A stretch of 64,000 nt of DNA from contig CAYYIS010000002.1 of NCBI GenBank assembly GCA_964470965.1, forward strand, positions 62,001 to 126,000, read 5' to 3'. Source of the DNA: CAYYIS01 sp964470965 (GTDB lineage: Bacteria; JAAXHH01; JABIQT01). This document shows, piece by piece, positions 54,119-63,298 of the stretch (its first letter is position 1; every line of letters starts with the position of its first letter). The notes beneath the pieces are model-generated. The model had not been told where the DNA came from. It was given only the letters and a program-made list of their open reading frames with translations, and ran no database searches. The position numbers and the translations under genes are program-made.

Positions 54119-55302
54119 ATTTTCCCCAGCACTACCATCCGGTCAGCCCCGGTCGCACCCGGCAGGTTGCCCGGGCGGCCGGTGATTGTTTGATTGGCCA
54201 GAACAGCGAATGCGATGGCCTCTTTGGCATCGGAAGGCATTCCACGGTCATTGGAGGTGACCACACGAACAGGATCGAAACAGGCGGACAAGCGCTCCAT
54301 AAGAAAACCGTTGCGGGCACCTCCGCCGCTGATTATCAACTCGTCCAAAGGTTTTACAGGTTCGATAAAACGAGTATAACTATCGAGAACGGAGCTTACG
54401 GTCAGTTCGGTAGCTGTCGCAAGCATATCGGATGTAGACAGATTGAGGCTATGCCCTTCTCTGACTAACCTGTCGGCATAGGAACGGCCGAAGACCTCCC
54501 TCCCGGTTGATTTGGGAGGTGGCTCCCCAAAGTATGGATGAGCGAGCAATCCGTTCAGCAACTCCTGAGAAATCACACCGTTTCGAGCGAGCAGGCCGTC
54601 CTGATCCATTGGCTTGCCGGTCAGAACATCGGCAGCAGCATCGATTACCATATTTCCGGGACCGGTATCGAACGCGACCACATGATCCGGACGATCAGCG
54701 GTAGGCAGGATGGTTATATTCGAAATACCGCCGATGTTGAGCAGTCCGGTGCGGACGGTCTCCGAACGAAACAACAGATAATCCACATAAGCCACCAGCG
54801 GCGCACCCTGTCCGCCCCGGGCTATATCCGCCGGACGGAAATCGCCCACAGTTACGACACCGGTACGCTGGGCGATCACGGAGGGATCACCAATCTGAAG
54901 CGTGGCGCCTGTGTTTACACCGAAAACTTCAGGCCGGTCTGGCAAATGGTAAATGGTCTGCCCGTGTGTACCGATAAGGTCTACAGAGGAAAGATCAAGG
55001 CCCGCCTTCTGAACGATCCGAACAGCGGCCTTGGCAAAATGCTCGCCTAGGACAAAGTTCATCCGGCAAATGTCATCAACCCGACTGTTTTCCGGCGTGG
55101 ATATCTGGATCACCTCATTCTGGAGGCCTTCCGGAAACGGCATCGTATCGAACGCCAGCAAGGTCACGGCGATATCATCCGGCGCGTGTTGAAGCAACCT
55201 CACCACCGCGGCATCGATGCCGTCTACCGAAGTACCGGACATCAATCCGACAATGATCCGGCTCTGCTTGTTCCAGATGTCTTGTAACGCCTGCATCGAC
55301 AT
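54106..55302 (-). CDS. anmK: Anhydro-N-acetylmuramic acid kinase
   Basis: AnmK converts anhydroMurNAc from peptidoglycan turnover to MurNAc-6-phosphate. The N-terminus has GLMSGTSVDGIDAAVVR, followed by THGQTIYHLP and GDFRPADIARGGQGAPLVAY. FDTGPGNMVID and SGGGARNGFLMERL complete the ATP-site elements. At 398 residues it is of normal length. A GAGAGGTT site precedes the ATG. The 3' end overlaps the SpoIID-domain gene by 13 bases, a sensible pairing of wall cleavage and recycling. Confidence 0.95.
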   Translation of the reverse strand: MSMQALQDIWNKQSRIIVGLMSGTSVDGIDAAVVRLLQHAPDDIAVTLLAFDTMPFPEGLQNEVIQISTPENSRVDDICRMNFVLGEHFAKAAVRIVQKAGLDLSSVDLIGTHGQTIYHLPDRPEVFGVNTGATLQIGDPSVIAQRTGVVTVGDFRPADIARGGQGAPLVAYVDYLLFRSETVRTGLLNIGGISNITILPTADRPDHVVAFDTGPGNMVIDAAADVLTGKPMDQDGLLARNGVISQELLNGLLAHPYFGEPPPKSTGREVFGRSYADRLVREGHSLNLSTSDMLATATELTVSSVLDSYTRFIEPVKPLDELIISGGGARNGFLMERLSACFDPVRVVTSNDRGMPSDAKEAIAFAVLANQTITGRPGNLPGATGADRMVVLGKICIP

Positions 55303-55422
55303 AACCTCTCATATAGACCGCCAATACCCTAACGCCAGGCCTCCGTATTGTCAAGAACAGACTTCCGAACCGCCTAGCGAAAAGCAGTTGACATACCAAG
55401 GAATTCGAGCCCATATTGTGTC

Positions 55423-55857
55423 TTGGTCAGGGTCCAAAAAATCGATCCCCCACGGTCAGACATTGTAAACGTAGGATGTGACCATAAAACCTCCCGGTAC
55501 GATTCCCTCAGAAGCTGTTCGGAAACCGGCTGTCGCCGGGACTACTTCTATCGTCCACGGGTCTATACCGGTATGGAACACGAGACACCACCGGAACAGT
55601 TATCCATAGACCGATTCCGTGCACAGATGTCAAGTGAGCGGATGCCGGACACCGTTCAAGTGACCATGCTGGGGCACCGTGAGGAAAACGGTGTCGAGGT
55701 TGCGTTGCCCTTTCTGAAAAAAATCCTTGTGACCTTATGGCAATTCGTCCCTCCGGTGATGGCCGCGTATGATGGGGATTCAAGCCTTCGGCTGGCGGAT
55801 GCGATTCTAGATATCTCCAATGGCATCGAATCTTATGTTCCTCGTAAATCCCAATAA
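55423..55857 (+). other. Uncertain short ORF, possible Gfo/Idh C-terminal remnant
   Basis: An open frame of 144 codons fills most of the gap between anmK and the PhyH-family gene. Segments such as FLKKILVTLWQFVPPVMAAYDG and SSLRLADAILDISNGIES resemble the substrate-domain end of Gfo/Idh/MocA oxidoreductases, but no Rossmann domain is seen. It has no convincing ribosome-binding site. It could be a relic of a lost dehydrogenase or a small unknown gene. Confidence 0.3.
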
Positions 55858-56047
55858 GGATACCATCGATCGGGTAGAACCCAAGGGACTGTCTTAGACA
55901 GGAAGGCTAATCGAAACTGTAGTGCGTAAAATAGACAGGAAGTCCGTACAAAACACCCGTATATTCTGTACGCTTGAGCAGGTACAGTCATAGATGATTC
56001 ACGTTTGCTTGCTTAGGGCTGCGCCAAAAACACAGAGAGGAAATCCA

Positions 56048-56788
56048 ATGACCAAAGAAGAACACGGGTTCTTTGCCCAGAACGGATACTTGAATCTCGG
56101 TCAAATTCTCAATAACGACGAAGTGGCTTATTTTCGTGATATGTTCGATGAAGACCGCAAGAAATACCCTTATTTCTGGCATCCGTATGGTTACCATCAA
56201 CACGTCAACTACGACGGACTAATCACGACGCCCAAATTCGATGAACTAATCCGGCATCCGGCCATCTATCCCACCATTGAGGCACTCATGGGCGGAGCGC
56301 TTTGCTTCGGAGAAATCGGGCTCAGGTACATGGGGCCCTACGATGGCGAGTTCAATCAGGGCTGGCACCGGGATAGGAATCACTGGGATAATCATCCCCT
56401 GCGTATGGACTACATTCAGCTCATGGTATATATGACCGACGTAGACGAGTCCACCCACTGCTTTTCTCTGTCGCCTGAATCCATTGATGAGCCCGTACTC
56501 AAAGACAACGGCGCCCAAATGGCCAGGGGCGGCGTATACGACCTGCACGGTCTGGCCGGAACCTGCGCCCTGTTCAACGTAGCCCTGCTGCACACGGCCA
56601 CCACGCGGCCTACAAAGGCAACACGCAAGACCGCACAGATCTACTACGGGCACAGGGGGCGCGCACCGCTTGCCAACGACTCCGGGATTCCTGCCACGTT
56701 CTGGCGGGATCATGAAAACCCGGAAACGCGTGCCTTCTATGGTGCTCTCAATGAGCGTACTAAAGTGTTTATGGCCGCCTTTCCCTAG
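56048..56788 (+). CDS. Phytanoyl-CoA dioxygenase family (PhyH) protein
   Basis: This is an Fe(II)/2-oxoglutarate-dependent oxygenase family protein, 246 residues from the ATG at 56048 (GAGAGGAAA upstream). The iron ligands are HRD in NQGWHRDRNHWD and the distal histidine in NVALLHTATTRPT, with the arginine for 2-oxoglutarate close by. These proteins hydroxylate small molecules and are abundant in marine candidate phyla. The substrate is unknown. The stop overlaps the convergent membrane protein gene by 4 bases. Confidence 0.85.
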   Translation: MTKEEHGFFAQNGYLNLGQILNNDEVAYFRDMFDEDRKKYPYFWHPYGYHQHVNYDGLITTPKFDELIRHPAIYPTIEALMGGALCFGEIGLRYMGPYDGEFNQGWHRDRNHWDNHPLRMDYIQLMVYMTDVDESTHCFSLSPESIDEPVLKDNGAQMARGGVYDLHGLAGTCALFNVALLHTATTRPTKATRKTAQIYYGHRGRAPLANDSGIPATFWRDHENPETRAFYGALNERTKVFMAAFP

Positions 56789-57294
56789 TCAACGATCTCC
56801 GGGTCATAGTCCAACCCCTTTGATGTGAATGCCAGCCCCATATAGACAGAAGTCGCAACGATACCCCAGGATAACCCTACAACCACGCCGGCATCGATGA
56901 TACCCCGCCAGGGCTGATCCAGTAACCGTACCGCACCGATAAGCATCATGATGGCTATGGTCAGGACGCAAATAGCCGTCTTTCGCCTTTTCGATGTCTT
57001 GTAATAACCAACGCAAAACAACGGAGCAAGCAGAACATCAAGAGAGGTAGGATTTTGGGAAAGATATTTTGCGCGTGCGGCCACACGAGGAGAAAAAGCG
57101 GTCTGAAAACCTCTGTATCCTTCTGAATAAATCATGAACAACGTATTGCCGATCAACGCCAGCCAGTGATACCAGAGCAATTCAAAAGAGAGTGCCTCCA
57201 TGGAGATAGAAGCGAGATGTATAATGGCATAGCCCAGAATACCTAACACACCGACAAAACCCCAGACGGCGCCAATTATTCCTGCTATTTTCAA
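56785..57294 (-). CDS. Hypothetical four-helix membrane protein
   Basis: I do not recognise the family. The 169-residue protein has about four to five hydrophobic segments: IIGAVWGFVGVLGILGYAII, LLWYHWLALIGNTLFMIYS, TAICVLTIAIMMLIGAVRLL and GIIDAGVVVGLSWGIVATSV. The middle is positively charged (FSPRVAARAKYLSQ). Start is a TTG with AAGG upstream. It should be an inner-membrane protein, standing alone between two converging genes on one side and the Rieske gene on the other. Confidence 0.7.
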   Translation of the reverse strand: MKIAGIIGAVWGFVGVLGILGYAIIHLASISMEALSFELLWYHWLALIGNTLFMIYSEGYRGFQTAFSPRVAARAKYLSQNPTSLDVLLAPLFCVGYYKTSKRRKTAICVLTIAIMMLIGAVRLLDQPWRGIIDAGVVVGLSWGIVATSVYMGLAFTSKGLDYDPEIVD

Positions 57295-57464
57295 CTGAAT
57301 ACCTTCTTTTTAAAGGAGGACGTGGTGATCAAAGGTCTGCATAATAATTAGCGCATTATTCTGACAATATATAGCAAACCATTCGAAGGTGTTTAACAAA
57401 CTATATTATTCACGTTATTTATTCTTTCTGCCATCCCTTTGAGATCCATTCCCCATCCCTGCCT

Positions 57465-59228
57465 TTATTCCTCCTCGTATACTGCCTCACCCCGGTTCAG
57501 ACGCAGAGCTATCTGGGCGGTTTGATTCATTGCTCGTTGTGTCGGCGCGTGGGCGGCCAGATAGCGGGCGACGGCAACCAGGACGTGTTTGGCTTCTTCG
57601 GTGCCACGCAGTTCCTCAAACTGTTGAATACCGGCTTCTAACATCTGGAAGCTGTGGAATTCCGCGTCCTCACGGAGCAGTGATTCCGCCAGTGTTCTGA
57701 ACAAACGTTCCACCGGATGGCCGAGAGAAAGATATCGGTGCACCAGCCGGACTGCTGGCTCCACCTGCTGCTGCGTGTTGAGGGTTTCCAGGTAGGTTTC
57801 GAGGATCTCATCTGCGTTCTCAGGACCGGTGACATCACCCCGCACTCCAGGCAGGCGAGCTGGAGGGATGTTCAGAAATCGGTCCAAATACACGGCCATG
57901 GCGCCGTGAAACACACCACGCACCAATTCCCGAGATCCGGTCCGTTTTATGGCCTGATGTAAGGCATTGCAGTATGTGAACGTATGCAGCACACCGATCC
58001 AGTCGTTGAATTCGTTTTGAGTATGGAACCGTGCGACCCGCAGCGCCGCGGCGTATGTCACTGTCTGGCTCAACTGGAGCAGGGTAACGCCGTTGCGCAA
58101 TGCCTCATTCATCGACTCGATCGTAGCTGCCGGATCTTCGTCCAGAATGATACCTGCTAGTGGTGCCGGCCCCTCCCAGGCATTGCCCTTACTGCTGACC
58201 TGCACATTCGGAAGGTTGTCGATTGCGTTGTGTACCAGTTCTCTCAGATCTACCGGATGGCGCCAGGTGTTAGATTCCTCGCTGCGCCGGGCATTACAAA
58301 GCTGGCGCATCAGACTAGGCAACACCACATCAGCCTGGTCCCAGCCAATCAGATCCAGCAGCTCAGAACCTTTGTTGATGAAATCCACCACGTGACCGCC
58401 ATCCAGGAAGAAATGGTCGGTGGCCGCCGCAACAATCATATCCACCAGTTCCGCCGGCGTGCTACCCGCCTGTACCGCCGTTAGCAGACAACGGTTGGCG
58501 CCCTCATCGTCCCGCACCTCAACGAAATGCCGGAACCAGCGTTTAAGGGTCGAAATGGGGAGGTCTTTCGTGTCCAGTGGCTGCAGGTCAAACCGGGGAG
58601 CCTGACCGTTGGTATCCCTGGTCACATGCACCAGCCCCTGATATAATGGCAGGACCTGTTCATCGACCGGCAGATAATCGAGGATATTTGCCATGGCGGT
58701 CATGATCGTCAGCCCAGGTCCCCAGCCGGAGCCGCGGTATCGGACGCCGTGGGCAGCACCGATACGAATGATCTCCCGGTACGGGAAATCTGCCCGGAGC
58801 AGTGCGATCACCGCTTTGGCGATGACAAGGCCGATCCCCTGCTCGAAACCCTCCCGGAGACGTCCTTTCCAGTAGTCCACTTCGCCGGTGCGATCCCGGT
58901 ACGGCGTCAGCCAGACCTGGCCGTCCTTGACTTCCACCGGATAGGTCGGCACATCATCCGCGAACAGGTTGAACGTGCAACCACTGACAAGGTCGAAGTC
59001 CGCATGGTGCCAATGGCAGGTCAGGATGCCATCCTTGACCGTACCGCGATGCAGAGGGAATCCCATGTGCGGGCACCGGTTGTCCACCGCATGCACCTGG
59101 CCGTCGTCATGATAAAAGATAGCGATCGGCCCATCGCCCTGTGTAACGACGATGACTCCTTTCTCCTTCAACGATTCCAGTGAACCTACATGGGCGACCG
59201 CTGTAACCGTTGTGGGTGCCGCAGCCAT
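57465..59228 (-). CDS. Rieske [2Fe-2S] domain protein with a long unassigned C-terminal region
   Basis: This 587-residue protein has an N-terminal Rieske domain of about 110 residues. Its cluster ligands are CPHMGFPLHRG (Cys-x-His) and CHWHHADFDLVSG (Cys-x-x-His). The remaining 470 residues are mostly helical and contain many histidines and tryptophans (for example DHFFLDGGHVVDFINKG, WIGVLHTFTYCNALHQ, FHGAMAVYLDRFL). They do not resemble the catalytic domain of classical Rieske oxygenases. A strong TAGGAGGG site precedes the ATG. The C-terminal region might be a questin-oxidase-like or other helical oxidoreductase domain; this is a guess. It lies divergently from the 2-hydroxyacid dehydrogenase gene. 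Confidence 0.75.
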   Translation of the reverse strand: MAAAPTTVTAVAHVGSLESLKEKGVIVVTQGDGPIAIFYHDDGQVHAVDNRCPHMGFPLHRGTVKDGILTCHWHHADFDLVSGCTFNLFADDVPTYPVEVKDGQVWLTPYRDRTGEVDYWKGRLREGFEQGIGLVIAKAVIALLRADFPYREIIRIGAAHGVRYRGSGWGPGLTIMTAMANILDYLPVDEQVLPLYQGLVHVTRDTNGQAPRFDLQPLDTKDLPISTLKRWFRHFVEVRDDEGANRCLLTAVQAGSTPAELVDMIVAAATDHFFLDGGHVVDFINKGSELLDLIGWDQADVVLPSLMRQLCNARRSEESNTWRHPVDLRELVHNAIDNLPNVQVSSKGNAWEGPAPLAGIILDEDPAATIESMNEALRNGVTLLQLSQTVTYAAALRVARFHTQNEFNDWIGVLHTFTYCNALHQAIKRTGSRELVRGVFHGAMAVYLDRFLNIPPARLPGVRGDVTGPENADEILETYLETLNTQQQVEPAVRLVHRYLSLGHPVERLFRTLAESLLREDAEFHSFQMLEAGIQQFEELRGTEEAKHVLVAVARYLAAHAPTQRAMNQTAQIALRLNRGEAVYEEE

Positions 59229-59483
59229 AGGTGTGCCCTCCTAAAACATGTGCCACGTTCATCAGTTATTGTATTTGTGCAAATTTCAGAATACTCATAG
59301 AACGCAATTTTGTCAATTTCTTGGTTTATAAAAATCAAAAGCCGAATTTCTGATTTAAAGAACTTTACATTTTTTTCATATTTGCTTAAACATAAAAATG
59401 GTGGCCCACCGGGCCTAAAGTGACGGGAGACATACATTGCCGTTAGGTCACAATGACGTCTCAACAACGATTGGAGAGCGCCT

Positions 59484-60506
59484 TTGAGTAAGCCCAGGAT
59501 CTGGTATCTGCCGACACCGTACCATACGAACACCGTCTTCACCCCCGAATTATATGACCGCCTGCTGCGGAACTTCGACGTCACAGTTAACCTCTCCGAA
59601 GAATGTATCTCTGCGGAACAGATAGAGGAAAACATCGCAGAATATGACGGGCTCATAACCGGCTGGGGAACTTCTTTCATCAGTGATGAAGCGCTCCGGC
59701 GGGCAGACCGACTGAAGATTGTTGCCCATTCCGCCGGGACAGTAAAGCATCTGTTTTCGGTAGAAGGCATCCAACAGTATCTCATTCCCCGGGATACCTG
59801 CGTCGTCAGCGCCAACCAGGCGATCGGGCTGAACGTGGCTGAGCACACCGTCGGTGCCTTGATAGCCGTGCCCCGCCGATGGTTCTTTCATGCACAGAAC
59901 ATCAGGGAGAAAGGCACCTGGAAAGATCCTGCTTCCCCCAAGAGCGGTCAGTATCTTAGAGGCGCATCGATCGGCATGGTGAGCGCCAGTACGGTAGGAA
60001 GGGAAGTAATCAAGCTGCTCAAACCATTTGATGTGAAGATTCTATTGTACGATCCCTACCTGACCGATTGGGATGCCGGCAGGCTGGGCGTAACCAAAAC
60101 AGGACTGGATGATGTTTTCAGGCAGGCGGATATGGTTACTGTGCACGCTCCGAGCATCCCGGAAACCCGCCATATGATCGGCAGGGACCAGCTGCAACTT
60201 CTCCGCGACGGAGCCGTGTTAGTCAACACCTCCCGCGGCTCGGTGCTCGATCACCACGCGTTGTATGAAGAAGCGCGCACCGGCCGGATCCATGTACAAC
60301 TCGATGTAACCGATCCCGAGCCCTTGCCGCCTGATCATCCGCTGCGATCTCTGGAAAATGTTATTATAACACCGCACACCTCTGGCTCAGGTGCCTACGG
60401 ATATGCGCGCATCGGCCGAACCACGGTGCTGGCCCTGGAGGATTATTTCCATGGGAAACCGGTAAACAGCAGAGTCCCATTGGACCGATGGGACCGACTG
60501 GCATAA
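59484..60506 (+). CDS. D-isomer-specific 2-hydroxyacid dehydrogenase family protein
   Basis: This is an NAD-dependent dehydrogenase of 340 residues. The catalytic triad appears as NTSRGSVLD (Arg), DVTDPEPLP (Glu) and TPHTSG (His). The Rossmann glycine motif is unusual, GMVSASTVGRE, in place of GxGxxG. It starts at a TTG with TTGGAGAG upstream. It lies ahead of an SDR gene, with a strong hairpin between. Substrate not known. Confidence 0.85.
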   Translation: MSKPRIWYLPTPYHTNTVFTPELYDRLLRNFDVTVNLSEECISAEQIEENIAEYDGLITGWGTSFISDEALRRADRLKIVAHSAGTVKHLFSVEGIQQYLIPRDTCVVSANQAIGLNVAEHTVGALIAVPRRWFFHAQNIREKGTWKDPASPKSGQYLRGASIGMVSASTVGREVIKLLKPFDVKILLYDPYLTDWDAGRLGVTKTGLDDVFRQADMVTVHAPSIPETRHMIGRDQLQLLRDGAVLVNTSRGSVLDHHALYEEARTGRIHVQLDVTDPEPLPPDHPLRSLENVIITPHTSGSGAYGYARIGRTTVLALEDYFHGKPVNSRVPLDRWDRLA

Positions 60507-60524
60507 GCGACATGAAACGGCACT

Positions 60525-60552
60525 TCTGGGACACGGTAGGCCGTGTCCCAGA
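60525..60552 (+). terminator. Strong 12-bp intergenic hairpin
   Basis: TCTGGGACACGG (60525-60536) and CCGTGTCCCAGA (60541-60552) form a perfect 12-bp stem with a TAGG loop. It lies 18 bases after the 2-hydroxyacid dehydrogenase stop and ends 20 bases before the SDR start codon. No U-run follows, so it may be a partial terminator, an RNA-processing or mRNA-stability element. Confidence 0.55.
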
Positions 60553-60572
60553 TACATAAAAGGAGATAATAC

Positions 60573-61322
60573 GTGAGCTTTCTGAACGGCAAGATAGCAT
60601 GGGTCACCGGCGCTGGCACCGGAATCGGACGGGGTATTGCGGTGGCGTTAGCGGAGGCAGGTATGGACGTGGTACTGTCCGGTCGCCGGCGGACGCCGTT
60701 GGATGAAGTCGCAAAGCTCGTGGAATCCAAGGGGCGCCGTGCGCTGACGGTGCCGCTGGACGTGATGGACCGGGACGGTATCGCGCGAGTTGTGACCGAC
60801 ATCACGGATACGTTGGGTGACATCCATCTTCTGGTCAATAACGCAGGCATGAATACCACCAAACGAACCGCCACTGAAATGAATCCAGAGGATTGGGACC
60901 GTGTGGTAGACGTTAACCTAACCGGTGCTTTTAACTGTTTCAGAGGGGTATTTCCTGGTATGAAATCACGTCGGGAAGGAATGGTCGTAAATATCTCTTC
61001 TATGGCAGGGCGCCAGGTCTCTCTACTTGGCGGCGCTGCCTACACGGCTTCAAAACACGCTATGGTAGCACTGACCCATTCGATTAATCTGGAAGCGGCC
61101 GAGTATGGGATTCGCGCCAGTGTGATCTGTCCGGGCGAGGTGGACACGCCCATCATCGCCCAGCGACCGCTGCCCGTTTCACAGAAACGGCAGTCTCTGA
61201 TGCTGAAGCCAGAAGATCTGGGCGCTACCGTGGCATTCGTAGCCAACATGCCCCCGCACGTCACGATCCCGGAACTCTGGATTCTACCGACGTATCAAGT
61301 CTCGGGCGAACCAATGCCTTAA
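60573..61322 (+). CDS. Short-chain dehydrogenase/reductase
   Basis: This 249-residue NAD(P)-dependent SDR has TGAGTGIGRGIA (cofactor), VNNAGMN, catalytic Ser in NISSMAG and YTASK for Tyr/Lys. It lacks the usual FITG...VDGG ending, having THSINLEAAEYGIRASVICP and PELWILPTY instead, a variant seen among sepiapterin-reductase-like SDRs. Start is a GTG with AAGGAGAT upstream. It probably follows the 2-hydroxyacid dehydrogenase in one transcript. The stop overlaps the convergent membrane protein gene by 4 bases. Confidence 0.87.
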   Translation: MSFLNGKIAWVTGAGTGIGRGIAVALAEAGMDVVLSGRRRTPLDEVAKLVESKGRRALTVPLDVMDRDGIARVVTDITDTLGDIHLLVNNAGMNTTKRTATEMNPEDWDRVVDVNLTGAFNCFRGVFPGMKSRREGMVVNISSMAGRQVSLLGGAAYTASKHAMVALTHSINLEAAEYGIRASVICPGEVDTPIIAQRPLPVSQKRQSLMLKPEDLGATVAFVANMPPHVTIPELWILPTYQVSGEPMP

Positions 61323-63298
61323 AAGACTTCAAACTGATGAGGAGCATCCGGGAACCAGAGACTATCGACCAGGAAGGACAGTCCCTGCCCGAGAACGTAT
61401 CCGATCAGGATGCCGATAAAAAAAGGCTGTGCGTCACGATACAGCTTCCCTCCGCCTATACGCAGAAGGATAGCCTGGATGAACCAGGCCAGGAAGATGG
61501 GGAATATGGCGCCCCGGGCCGGTGCGGAGGCAACCACAACTAATCCGATCGGATGAAGCGGCCACCAGTAGAAGAGGTAGCGGCACAGGGACAGCACGAC
61601 CATCAACACACCGCCTGACATCAGGAACGACATCTCCAGGGCACTCACCAGCGTCGCGTTGTTGGTCCATGCGATGATGGCATTGTAGAACCCGGTTCCC
61701 AGACCGCCGGGATTGGTCCGTAGATTCTGCGCACCAAATTCATAACCGGCGAAGATGATGTACACGAACGATACCAGCGTGCTCACACCGAAGGCAATGG
61801 CACACCACATGAACAACTGGCGTCTCTCCGGGAAAAGCTGCTCGCGCAGCCATGCCACGTGAGAGATACCAATCATCGTGAAAGTGCGCCAGTTACGGGC
61901 AAAGGCATTCGTAAGACCGAGTGCGGTCACATCCTGCCCCGACAGGTTCACTGAACCGACCATTCCCACCGTGAACTCATGAGCATTTATCGGTAGATCG
62001 ATCATCACCAATCCGGCCTCGGCCACTACCCGGGCGATCGCCAAGTAAAACATGAATAAAAACAGCAGGAAAAGACCTATAATAGGAAAAGACATTCCGG
62101 CCTGATGCAGCCATAATGAGATATACAGGACACCTGCCATCACACCGATAACCGCGGTCCGGTATGAAAACAGCTCATCCGAGTCCTTCAACTCCGAATC
62201 ATGGCCGAGCGCTTTTCGCCAAACATCCTGAAGATGTTTTCGCGCCATCCATAACCCGATTATCACGTACATGATCATCCCACCGATAGACTGAATCGAG
62301 ACCAGGCCTCCCGGCACGATTGTACTCGCAGTAGAAACGAAACCGAGCCGCGCAAGGACTCCCTGTTGTATGAGGCCCAACAGAAGAAAGAACCAGACGC
62401 TGAACAGAATTTCCATATTGGCAAAAAATGAGATGCAGAGAATAAAAAGGTTCAGCCGGATCGGTATGGCGGGAAAAGACGGATCCAGCGTGATGCTGGT
62501 GGAATCAGGTCCCAGTATTGGAAAGGACGGCCAAAGATTCCAGTAGGATAAGACGTTCCAGACCTGAACGAGCAGTGAAATGAGGAGGCCGATTTTGAAT
62601 ATACCGGTCTTAAAAAAAGGACGCCGGGCCGGAAAATTAGGATCCTGGCCGCCCATAAGATGCAACGCCACTTCACCGAGCGGGAATCGAAGGCGATCGT
62701 GCTCCACCCATTGCTTTCGAAGTATTACGATTATGCAGGCCCCGATCCACATGAGCGCCGCGATCGCAGAGCACCACCAGAAAAGCGGCGTCACCCAGTC
62801 CCGCCAGGGCACCGAATCAGTAGCCCGGATCCCTTCAAAGAAGCCGCTGACCGCACCGTTCTCATCGCCCAGAACCAGCCAGGCAGGAAGAAATTCAAAG
62901 AATTGTGCCATCCACTGATTTTCTGGACTGGCAAAATAATTCGGTGTGGTGATCACAGCGATCAAATACCGTGTCATCGCTCGATCGGGAACCATTGACG
63001 CGACCCAGCCCATGGCGAAAATCGCGATTAATTCGGATCTACTCAGGACAAGACGGCTTTTGAAGACGGACAGGAGTAGGTTTGGCGCCAGGACCAGGAG
63101 CAGAAACGGCAAAATCAAGCAGGCGGGCAATTGCGCATACGTGGGGTCGTAGCCTAGCTGATCCGATGCGATCTGTCCCCAGAAACTGACAACGACAGAG
63201 AGGCTGAGGCCGACCAACACTGCTCTTATGGTAATCCTGGTTTCCGGCATTCGGGAGGACGAATCCGAAACGGTTGCATCTGGTTTGAACGTTGACAT
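61319..63298 (-). CDS. Large polytopic membrane protein (DUF6785-like)
   Basis: This is a membrane protein of about 659 residues with roughly 12-15 hydrophobic segments, for example LPACLILPFLLLVLAPNLLL, LNLFILCISFFANMEILFSV and SFPIIGLFLLFLFMFYLAI. It resembles the DUF6785/DUF6784 family, distantly like oligopeptide transporters, found mainly in Planctomycetes-Latescibacteria-type genomes. That placement is from recall of similar sequences. I start it at MSTFKP; the frame opens 19 codons earlier. It is likely a solute transporter. Substrate unknown. Confidence 0.7.
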   Translation of the reverse strand: MSTFKPDATVSDSSSRMPETRITIRAVLVGLSLSVVVSFWGQIASDQLGYDPTYAQLPACLILPFLLLVLAPNLLLSVFKSRLVLSRSELIAIFAMGWVASMVPDRAMTRYLIAVITTPNYFASPENQWMAQFFEFLPAWLVLGDENGAVSGFFEGIRATDSVPWRDWVTPLFWWCSAIAALMWIGACIIVILRKQWVEHDRLRFPLGEVALHLMGGQDPNFPARRPFFKTGIFKIGLLISLLVQVWNVLSYWNLWPSFPILGPDSTSITLDPSFPAIPIRLNLFILCISFFANMEILFSVWFFLLLGLIQQGVLARLGFVSTASTIVPGGLVSIQSIGGMIMYVIIGLWMARKHLQDVWRKALGHDSELKDSDELFSYRTAVIGVMAGVLYISLWLHQAGMSFPIIGLFLLFLFMFYLAIARVVAEAGLVMIDLPINAHEFTVGMVGSVNLSGQDVTALGLTNAFARNWRTFTMIGISHVAWLREQLFPERRQLFMWCAIAFGVSTLVSFVYIIFAGYEFGAQNLRTNPGGLGTGFYNAIIAWTNNATLVSALEMSFLMSGGVLMVVLSLCRYLFYWWPLHPIGLVVVASAPARGAIFPIFLAWFIQAILLRIGGGKLYRDAQPFFIGILIGYVLGQGLSFLVDSLWFPDAPHQFEVF

